From: Lachnospiraceae bacterium
GTDB taxonomy: Bacteria > Bacillota_A > Clostridia > Lachnospirales > Lachnospiraceae
Length of the DNA stretch: 6,521 nt
Direction: 5' to 3'
NCBI GenBank assembly: GCA_024699595.1
Contig: JAILPG010000159.1
Span: 1-6,521 of the forward strand
Part shown: positions 1 through 5,525 of the stretch, piece after piece
How the letters are laid out: each line of letters starts with the position of its first letter
How positions within the stretch are numbered: position 1 is the first letter of the stretch
Translations under genes and position numbers: made by a program
Notes under the pieces: generated by a model
The model's database searches: none
Seen by the model: the letters and a program-made list of their open reading frames with translations, nothing else
What the model was told of the DNA's origin: nothing

Positions 1-794
1 TCCCCGTATCCCCATCTCTTATCGGGATCGGGTATCAGAAGCCCGAGGATCAGGTAGTAAAGCTTATCCTCTGTACTGTACATATCGTATGAGGTATTCT
101 TCAAGTACTTAATATCAATGCCGGGCACCCTTCCGGCTTTAAGTTCGCTATAAAAAGCTTCCTGTGTGATCCCCTCAAATGCTTTTTCCCCTTTAAGGAT
201 ATTTAAGAGCATGACTCCAAGTGAAAAATGATCAGATGCCGGGCCATAACCTCTTTTTTCGGCTTCAGGAGCAATATATATGCCCTTCTGCCCGTAACCG
301 GGCTCCCTTAAAAATGCCGCTTTTTTTCCAAGATAAAGGATGTTTGAAAATCCCAGATAATATACGGCTTTTGAATCATGATCATACAGGATATGCTCAG
401 GAGCAATGTCTCTTAGGACAACCTGCCTCTCATGAAATGCATGCATCACGGAAAGGATCCCTGGCAAGATAACCGATCTTATCGTCTGTACCGAAATAGT
501 CTGCCTGTCAATACTCTTAAAGGGATAGTTTTCGCAGACCATGAAAAAACAGTTCTGATAGCTTCCGGAATCGATGAAACGGACAACACCGTCCGTTACC
601 GTCTGCAAACATTTTTCAAGCAGTTTACCGTCCACAGGATGTTCACCGTCGTAAAGCTTCAGACGGTATTCCCTGCCCTGTCTGTCCTTACAGATCACCG
701 ATATCGAGCGGTCGCTTACACCGATGAATTTTTTGACTTCATATTCAGATCTGTTTCCGGAAAGCATTGTTCCCGGAGGTAATGATACCCTCAT
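1..794 (-). CDS. Protein-kinase-fold protein, predicted pseudokinase (3' end cut by window edge)
   Basis: This frame runs open for 264 codons from an ATG at 794 to the left edge. It matches a bacterial Hanks-type Ser/Thr kinase domain nearly to its C-terminal end. Residues 5-10 (LPPGTM) resemble the lead-in common before clostridial kinase domains. RLKLYD around residue 46 supplies the ATP-site lysine, the catalytic loop reads LRDIAPEH (127-134), APE is at 175-177, DHFSLG starts at 188, and PDPDKRW closes near 261. Several key positions are lost. The glycine loop is replaced by GVSDRSISV. In the catalytic loop His, Lys and the metal-binding Asn become Leu, Ala and His, although the Asp stays. 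DFG reads LGF (147-149). Loss of both the DFG Asp and the loop Asn predicts little or no phosphotransfer, so a pseudokinase or scaffold is likely. No ATG, GTG or TTG lies upstream in frame before a stop, so 794 is the first possible start, but its ribosome binding site is weak. Forty-seven bases separate it from the ATPase gene, so it is probably co-transcribed. The C-terminal part is unseen. Confidence 0.85.
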   Translation of the reverse strand, partial: MRVSLPPGTMLSGNRSEYEVKKFIGVSDRSISVICKDRQGREYRLKLYDGEHPVDGKLLEKCLQTVTDGVVRFIDSGSYQNCFFMVCENYPFKSIDRQTISVQTIRSVILPGILSVMHAFHERQVVLRDIAPEHILYDHDSKAVYYLGFSNILYLGKKAAFLREPGYGQKGIYIAPEAEKRGYGPASDHFSLGVMLLNILKGEKAFEGITQEAFYSELKAGRVPGIDIKYLKNTSYDMYSTEDKLYYLILGLLIPDPDKRWGYG

Positions 795-816
795 ATATAT
801 TCCGTTACAGCCTGTT

Positions 817-841
817 GAAACGCCGGTTAGGTCAGCGTTTC
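817..841 (-). other. Inverted repeat in the ATPase-pseudokinase gap
   Basis: Seven-base arms GAAACGC (817-823) and GCGTTTC (835-841) flank an 11-base loop directly after the ATPase stop codon at 842-844. In RNA this could form a stem-loop. Neither strand has a run of T after it, so it does not look like an intrinsic terminator. It could serve mRNA processing or lower expression of the downstream pseudokinase, or be chance. Confidence 0.4.
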
Positions 842-2779
842 CTAAGCTATCCTTGCCTTGATCATTGAAATATCATTTTCCTTAAAGATATGTTCCACAG
901 TGATGTCCGTATCATGAGTAACACTGTTGTCGAACATATATCTCGCAAGAGGATTGATGAGCATTTCCTCGATCATATTTCCTATGCCGCGGCCGCCCTG
1001 ACCCTTCGGCAGGTCTGTAAGTGCAGCCTGAACCAGATCCTCCTCTGCCTCGGGCGACAGTACAAGATGTATATGCTTTTCAGCCCAGAGATTACGCGCG
1101 ATGCTGTCAACCTGCTTTGAGATAATGGGTCTTAAGCTGTCCTCCCTGATATAATCAAACACGAGTATGTTGTTTCCGATACGGTTTAAAAGCTCCGGAC
1201 GTCCCAACTCCTCGTTAAAATAATTCCTGACACCCTCAAGGATCTTGTCACGTACGACCTGATACTCCGTATCCTCCTCAAAGCTTACATTTTTGACCCT
1301 GACTCCCGGATTAAGCTCCGATCTTCTGGTGATACCAAGATTGCTTGTAAAGATTATAAGGCAGTCTTGGAAATACACGGTATCGCCCTTTCCGTCCGTG
1401 ATCCTGCCATCCTCAAGTATCTGTAAAAATTTATCAAGAACGGACGGATGAGCCTTTTCAATCTCGTCAAACAAGAGCACGGAAAAAGGATGCTCTCTTA
1501 CGGCATTGGTAAGCTGTCCTCCGGCTTCATATCCGACATATCCCGGAGGAGCTCCAAGAAGCCTCTGATCAGACTGCTCCTGCCTGTATTCGCTCATGTC
1601 AAAACGGATCATGTTTCTCTCATCCAAAAAGATCAGCTCTGTCAGTGCCTTTGCAAGCTCTGTTTTTCCCGTTCCCGTAGGACCTGCCAAAAAGAGGATC
1701 CCCCTCGGCTTTGAGGAAGAGCTTGAATGTTGTAGTCCCGACATGCCCATGGCAGCTCTCTTTACGATATCTACAGCGGCTTTGACAACGGTATCCTGGC
1801 CAAGCACCCTCTTTTTGATCTGCTCCTCCGAACCTCTTAATCTGTCCGAATCGAGCTTCATCCACGGGTTTTCCGTTACTCCGTGCTTATACAGAAGGAT
1901 GGCCTTATCGACGCTGTTAACATTAAGGTCGCTGATCCTTGCAAGCTGGAAGACTCTTGCTATATCCTGCGTGGTAAAACCTTCGGTAGCACCGACAAAG
2001 GTATCCTTAAAGCGGTTCTTTTCATCTTCTGATGCTTCATTGTAACCCGGATAGTTAGCCGCATATCCGTCGATTATGAAACCCCTCATGCGGTAATCCG
2101 GCCTTGGTATCTCTATGTTCTTAAGAGACGGATGGGACAGATAATACCAAGCCGGAAGATCGTTTAGCTTATCCGCTATCATAAACAGCTGATTGGACAG
2201 GACTCCCGGACCCATCCCGCTTACATTCTCAACACGGATCTTTTTTGCATTTAACGCCCCCTCTTCAAAGTGCATGAAGGTCATTCTCTCGTTTATGTCA
2301 AGATCGTCGGGTCTTGCTGACATTCTTGATGAAAAGCTCACAACCGTCGCAATAGGTTCCGTGCTGTTGATCATTAAAAGTCCGATTATATGAGAAGCAT
2401 CTTCCATGCTGTCGGGTATCAGGGATATCTCTCCCTGCGAATTTCTTCTCCTCGTCAGGTTGAGATCTCCCTCACCTGAATTCTCCCTGTCTCTTTTTTC
2501 CCGTTCCACAGTCTTTTCTATCAGGTCAATGATATCAAGCTTCTGCTTAAGACCGGATCTTCCATGAAATCCCTCGATGGGATTATAGAATATGACTCCG
2601 CTGTAACCGAGGCGTTCACAGACTCTTGCGATATACATCTCCAGTGAGCAGAATCCTCTGATCCTGTCTTCATCTTCGTCAACGACCGGATACTGGTCAT
2701 TGATGTTTCCCGTAAGTACGATGGTATTTACTATCCTCGAAAAAACCAGCAGTTCTTTTTGCCATTTACTCTTTTCCAT
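842..2779 (-). CDS. ClpB-like AAA+ ATPase with inactive first and active second module
   Basis: A protein of 645 residues whose C-terminal half is a Clp/HSP100 D2-type AAA+ module. Walker A is GPTGTGKT (366-373), the pore loop carries GYVG (413-416), Walker B is LLFDEIEKAHP (Asp438, Glu439), sensor 1 is TSN (478-480), the arginine finger lies in PELLNRIG (Arg533), and sensor 2 is in GGRGI (Arg597), followed by a ClpB C-terminal-like small domain. The first half (about 8-290) looks like a worn AAA module: IVLTGNINDQY, then no Walker A or Walker B acidic pair, a sensor-1-like stretch around 197-205, IEIPRPDYRMR (223-232) and a helical lid. The Clp N-domain repeats and the ClpB middle coiled coil are missing. 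No IGF/IGL-type ClpP-docking loop is visible after sensor 1, so unfolding or remodelling without ClpP is more likely than proteolysis. ATG 2779 is chosen over ATG 2812, which would add 11 residues, because GGAG lies eight bases upstream of it. Its target is unknown; the substrate may be a neighbour's product or a modified cellular protein. Confidence 0.9.
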   Translation of the reverse strand: MEKSKWQKELLVFSRIVNTIVLTGNINDQYPVVDEDEDRIRGFCSLEMYIARVCERLGYSGVIFYNPIEGFHGRSGLKQKLDIIDLIEKTVEREKRDRENSGEGDLNLTRRRNSQGEISLIPDSMEDASHIIGLLMINSTEPIATVVSFSSRMSARPDDLDINERMTFMHFEEGALNAKKIRVENVSGMGPGVLSNQLFMIADKLNDLPAWYYLSHPSLKNIEIPRPDYRMRGFIIDGYAANYPGYNEASEDEKNRFKDTFVGATEGFTTQDIARVFQLARISDLNVNSVDKAILLYKHGVTENPWMKLDSDRLRGSEEQIKKRVLGQDTVVKAAVDIVKRAAMGMSGLQHSSSSSKPRGILFLAGPTGTGKTELAKALTELIFLDERNMIRFDMSEYRQEQSDQRLLGAPPGYVGYEAGGQLTNAVREHPFSVLLFDEIEKAHPSVLDKFLQILEDGRITDGKGDTVYFQDCLIIFTSNLGITRRSELNPGVRVKNVSFEEDTEYQVVRDKILEGVRNYFNEELGRPELLNRIGNNILVFDYIREDSLRPIISKQVDSIARNLWAEKHIHLVLSPEAEEDLVQAALTDLPKGQGGRGIGNMIEEMLINPLARYMFDNSVTHDTDITVEHIFKENDISMIKARIA

Positions 2780-2787
2780 CAGTATTT

Positions 2788-2791
2788 CTCC
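2788..2791 (-). promoter_or_regulatory. Shine-Dalgarno GGAG that decides the ATPase start
   Basis: On the minus strand GGAGAAATACTG precedes the ATG at 2779, giving an eight-base spacing from the GGAG core. The alternative ATG at 2812 has only AT-rich sequence and no purine core in front of it, so the shorter protein is the better model. Confidence 0.7.
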
Positions 2792-2798
2792 ATAAAAT

Positions 2799-2822
2799 GC
2801 CGCACAGTGCATTATCTGCGGC
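2799..2822 (-). other. GC-rich inverted repeat just upstream of the ATPase ribosome binding site
   Basis: Six-base arms GCCGCA (2799-2804) and TGCGGC (2817-2822) flank a 12-base loop that contains the rejected ATG at 2812. On the minus strand the second arm is followed by ATTTTAT, then the GGAG core. It may be a stem that tunes translation or transcript stability at the radical SAM-ATPase junction. The T-run is too short to call a terminator. Confidence 0.35.
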
Positions 2823-2829
2823 TAATTTT

Positions 2830-3396
2830 TTACATCCCTGTATCTCTGTTATGTATCCCCACCGATATGGTTTTGTAATCATAAGTATAATTCTGTATCT
2901 GTCTGCCAAGCTTCAGATATTCATCATATCTTTCGGTGAGCCTTTTATTTAAGATATGTATCCTCTGGTTTGAAGAACCTCTGAGGGCTGATATTCCGTC
3001 GTTTTTCGAATCTATGTATTCTCCGTCAACGAGCACGTCTGTAAGGCTCAGGAATTCGTTCATCACGGGATCTTTTTGTATCTCCTCTATACTGTATCCG
3101 GAAAAAACAAGTACGTCCTTATCCTGTTTTATTTTTCTTATCAGCTTACACAGCTCTTCCGCCTGATCAAAGGGTTCGCCTCCCGAAACGGTGATCCCAC
3201 TGACATTATTAAGATCAATCTGTGAAGTGATCATATCTGCAAAGTCATAAGGATCCGTCTGCTGAAACGGATGCCTCTCCCACAGCTCCGGATTTGCACA
3301 TCCCTCGCAGTGCCTGGTACATCCCGATACCCATATCACAAGACGTTTTCCGGGGCCGAGTGAGGTGACCGGAAAAAGTATTCTGTCTATATACAC
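2830..3396 (-). CDS. NrdG-like radical SAM activating enzyme
   Basis: A protein of 188 residues, slightly longer than typical NrdG (roughly 150-175). The radical SAM motif CTRHCEGC (Cys26, Cys30, Cys33) gives the CX3CX2C pattern that holds a 4Fe-4S cluster and S-adenosylmethionine. VSGGEPFDQ (70-78) is the SAM-binding GGE motif, and RGSSNQR before a final strand is typical of the NrdG/PflA-type activases. In this family the enzyme cleaves SAM to a 5'-deoxyadenosyl radical and usually installs a glycyl radical on a partner such as anaerobic ribonucleotide reductase NrdD. No NrdD or other glycyl-radical enzyme is in this window, and there are no extra auxiliary-cluster cysteines. Its position directly before a ClpB-like ATPase, 50 bases from that start, suggests a specialised role, perhaps modifying a protein. 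The start is GTG at 3396 with GAGG six bases upstream (3403-3406). The fold is certain, the true substrate is not, so no gene symbol is given. Confidence 0.9.
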   Translation of the reverse strand: MYIDRILFPVTSLGPGKRLVIWVSGCTRHCEGCANPELWERHPFQQTDPYDFADMITSQIDLNNVSGITVSGGEPFDQAEELCKLIRKIKQDKDVLVFSGYSIEEIQKDPVMNEFLSLTDVLVDGEYIDSKNDGISALRGSSNQRIHILNKRLTERYDEYLKLGRQIQNYTYDYKTISVGIHNRDTGM

Positions 3397-3409
3397 GCTC
3401 TGCCTCTTT

Positions 3410-3422
3410 ATTTCTCCGAAAT
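3410..3422 (-). other. Small inverted repeat before the radical SAM gene
   Basis: ATTTC and GAAAT arms flank a three-base loop in the 64-base gap between the zinc-ribbon/FHA-like gene and the radical SAM gene. The gap is AT-rich, but I could not find a -35/-10 pair with proper spacing, so no internal promoter is called. The stem is weak and may be chance. Confidence 0.2.
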
Positions 3423-3460
3423 TTATTTTAAAAACACAGCAATGAGATCGCTTATCATGA

Positions 3461-4219
3461 TCAGATATGCAATGCTTCCGTTATCTCGGCAAATATTATA
3501 TAACCTTCTACGGCAATGAAATTCCCGTTTTCAAGCTGTCTCTCGATCTGTGTGTTGACCGCTTCGCCCTCTATCATGGCTTCACCTGACAGAACCTCGG
3601 CATACCATCCCGTCGGAGCTCTGAATATCTTGATCTTTGTCTTAATATCCAGATCCTTTAATACGGTTCCGCCTTTTCCGATAATATCTCCAAGCGGGTT
3701 AACCTCTTCAGGCCTGTGTCCGTCGAGGTTTCTGATACCGAGTCTTAACCTGGTATCATTTTCTTTCGGGCGCAATGTGTCCTGTTTATATCCCATATCG
3801 TTTGTTGTCACCTCCGTGTCGTTTTGGGGATCAGTGTTGTTTCGGCCCGTTTTCACATCTTCCGGCCGGTCACCATCATTGTTCCCACTCGTTTTATTGG
3901 CAGCGTTCTTCTCTGCTTCGCTTCTCTTAATGATCTTATCAACCATGATATCAAAAAAATATCCACAATCGCAGGCAAGCGGTAATACTCCGTTTTCCAC
4001 GGTTATCACCTGCGCGCATTGTGGACATACAACAACATCTTCATCCCATACAGGGGGTACAGAAGCCCCTCCTGCAGGACTAGCTCCTTCAAGATCCCAT
4101 ACCGTCATTTTTCTTTTTTCAGCTTTTTTCCCGGTCAGATACTTTCCGCAATGAAGACAGTACATCTGTCCGGCAGGATTTTCATGATTGCAGTGTGCGC
4201 ATTTTTTTGTTTCCGGCAC
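3461..4219 (-). CDS. Double zinc-ribbon protein with degenerate FHA-like C-terminal domain
   Basis: A cytosolic-looking protein of 252 residues. The N-terminus holds a zinc ribbon with CX2C pairs at Cys7/Cys10 and Cys21/Cys24. A second ribbon-like site has Cys65/Cys68 and Cys83/Cys85. Residues about 98-155 are rich in Asn, Asp, Thr and Lys and look disordered. The last 95 residues or so have the length and strand pattern of an FHA domain: LRLGIRNLDG, then DIIGKGG where canonical FHA has a GR motif, then GWYAEV, then LENGNFIAVEGYIIF resembling the closing strands. The Ser-x-x-His motif and the binding Arg are absent, so phosphothreonine binding is doubtful; it may bind another partner surface. 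The gene overlaps the upstream gene by 38 bases and starts with GTG preceded by AGGAGG, suggesting coupled translation and fixed stoichiometry with that protein. Between a phosphatase and a kinase-fold protein, an adaptor role is the natural inference. The zinc ribbons are well supported, the FHA assignment moderately. Confidence 0.8.
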   Translation of the reverse strand: MPETKKCAHCNHENPAGQMYCLHCGKYLTGKKAEKRKMTVWDLEGASPAGGASVPPVWDEDVVVCPQCAQVITVENGVLPLACDCGYFFDIMVDKIIKRSEAEKNAANKTSGNNDGDRPEDVKTGRNNTDPQNDTEVTTNDMGYKQDTLRPKENDTRLRLGIRNLDGHRPEEVNPLGDIIGKGGTVLKDLDIKTKIKIFRAPTGWYAEVLSGEAMIEGEAVNTQIERQLENGNFIAVEGYIIFAEITEALHI

Positions 4220-5486
4220 GCCTCCTTGCCCTCCTGTCTATCCTTTGGGATTTCTTATTCTTCATGTCATCAGAAACTGTCACATCTCCGTTTGTTAAGT
4301 TAACCTTATAGGTATGATCCCTGTTCGGAGATCTGTAGCTCTTCTGCTTTAAATACACTCCTCTTTCAGCTAATGCTTTTACGAGCTCCTTGTGGCGTGA
4401 ACAGAAATCGATCTGGCTCCGGTAACTGAAGTCGCGGTCATCATCGGTTATCTCATCCGAATCGCCAAGAACCGTCATCCTCATCATAACTGCACCGCTC
4501 TGATCAGTATACACAGCCACTCCCGATCTTTCGGAATTCTTATAAAGGCTGCGCTCCGTCTCTCCGAGATCCTTCTTGGTCATCACGCCTGAAGTGACCA
4601 GAGAATATCCCATATCGGCCATTACCGCATTGATCTGGTCAGCGATATAGTCCATCTCATCTCTCTTCTGGTATTCCTCTTTGAGAGCATCTACAGCATC
4701 TTTAAGCTCATCATATGATGCAAAGTTACCCGAACCCGAAGGATCTGTCTGCAAAATGGAGCAAAGCGAAAGGTATTCGTCATATTTGTCACTGTACCGC
4801 TTCGATTCACGCACGCCAGATTCTTCTTCATCATACAGTCTCTGCAGTGTCTTTTTGATATCCGCCTCATTAAAGACTTTGGCATTTAAAAGGCCCTCAA
4901 GTACCGATACTGCGTTTTTGTAAAAAGCCTTCAGATCAGGAGGGTTCTGAGCCTGTACCTGCTGTTTATACTGACCGATAGCATCTCTTATGACTTTCTT
5001 AAGGCTCTCTTCCGTGTAATTACAGGAAAAATCAATGTGAAGAGTCTTTATCACTCCCGTCGTATTCTTAAGCGAAGTCGAGAGAGTCTGCATCATGACA
5101 TTGCTTTGAGCGGCCAAAGCATCATTTCTGCTTCTGTTAAGACCCGTACCAAGTATACTTTCGATCTGATCGGTATATAAGCTTATCTTTCGCTCGATGG
5201 CTTCAGATTCCTTCAGATACACATCCGGATCAGATGATCTGATATTGCGTATATCAAGAGAACTCAGGATACCGTTAAGCTTTGACTCCGCTTCTTTCCT
5301 GTATGGAACATCTATCTCATTTAAAAGAGTTTTGGAACGTTCTACCAAAGCTCTGATCTTTGAACAGCTCGATAAATAAGTCATCCGTGCCTCAGTAAGC
5401 TTCCGTATGGCTTCCTGTCTCTCACGCTCAAGCTGTTCCTGTCTGCGTCTCTCTATCTCGGCAGCACTCAGTTTCGGACCACTCAT
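4182..5486 (-). CDS. Unrecognised coiled-coil/helical protein with basic C-terminus, MSGPK start
   Basis: I do not recognise the family of this 434-residue protein. It opens with MSGPKLSAAEIERRRQEQ, a charged helix rich in Glu, Gln and Arg likely to form a coiled coil over about residues 8-35. Further amphipathic helices follow to about 290, with Pro or Gly breaks near 61, 115, 182 and 250. Residues about 280-400 look like a compact alpha/beta domain: MADMGYSL, strands GVAVYTD and AVMMRMTVL, an acidic DSDEITDDD loop, the helix SRHKELVKALAERG, then strands YKVNLTNG and DVTVS. The final 25 residues are strongly basic (RIDRRARRRAG) and could contact nucleic acid or the acidic tail of the upstream protein. 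There is no signal peptide or membrane segment. The start is ATG with GAGG seven bases upstream, 29 bases after the phosphatase-like gene, and its end overlaps the zinc-ribbon gene by 38 bases. A scaffold or sensor linking the phosphatase to the downstream proteins is plausible but unproven. Confidence 0.85.
   Translation of the reverse strand: MSGPKLSAAEIERRRQEQLERERQEAIRKLTEARMTYLSSCSKIRALVERSKTLLNEIDVPYRKEAESKLNGILSSLDIRNIRSSDPDVYLKESEAIERKISLYTDQIESILGTGLNRSRNDALAAQSNVMMQTLSTSLKNTTGVIKTLHIDFSCNYTEESLKKVIRDAIGQYKQQVQAQNPPDLKAFYKNAVSVLEGLLNAKVFNEADIKKTLQRLYDEEESGVRESKRYSDKYDEYLSLCSILQTDPSGSGNFASYDELKDAVDALKEEYQKRDEMDYIADQINAVMADMGYSLVTSGVMTKKDLGETERSLYKNSERSGVAVYTDQSGAVMMRMTVLGDSDEITDDDRDFSYRSQIDFCSRHKELVKALAERGVYLKQKSYRSPNRDHTYKVNLTNGDVTVSDDMKNKKSQRIDRRARRRAGNKKMRTLQS
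4220..4235 (-). promoter_or_regulatory. Tandem AGGAGG ribosome binding cores inside the overlapping gene
   Basis: On the minus strand two AGGAGG cores (4230-4235 and 4221-4226) precede the GTG at 4219. The distal core is ten bases from the start and is the usable one; the proximal core is only one base away. Both are embedded in codons of the Arg-rich end of the upstream protein, which supports the GTG start and translational coupling. Confidence 0.65.
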
Positions 5487-5512
5487 TGATCATCCTCGCT
5501 TACTTAATATCC

Positions 5513-5525
5513 GGATCACTGATCC
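5513..5525 (-). other. Small inverted repeat over the phosphatase-like gene stop codon
   Basis: GGATC and GATCC arms flank a three-base loop that overlaps the TGA stop at 5516-5518. No T-run follows on the minus strand, so it is not an intrinsic terminator, and with a 29-base gap the next gene is very likely co-transcribed. Confidence 0.2.

Noticed and set aside
221..782. Two overlapping plus-strand open frames in the left part
   Set aside because: The minus strand here encodes a recognisable kinase fold across the whole region. The plus-strand products show no motif.
1596..2045. Plus-strand open frame of 149 codons
   Set aside because: It is antisense to the Walker A region of the ATPase gene and resembles no known family.
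842..2812. Longer ATPase model starting at 2812
   Set aside because: There is no ribosome binding site before ATG 2812, while ATG 2779 has GGAG at eight bases.
2830..3396. Calling this gene nrdG
   Set aside because: Motifs fit the NrdG activase family, but no nrdD is adjacent and the neighbours point to a different role, so the symbol would mislead.
3397..3460. Possible internal promoter in the AT-rich gap
   Set aside because: A TAAAAT-like box is present, but no -35-like hexamer lies at proper spacing before it.
3516..4154. Plus-strand open frame of 212 codons
   Set aside because: It lies wholly antisense to the zinc-ribbon/FHA-like gene, whose Cys pairs and domain pattern are convincing. 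Its Ser/Phe/Pro-rich product looks like a mirror of Glu/Lys/Gly codons.
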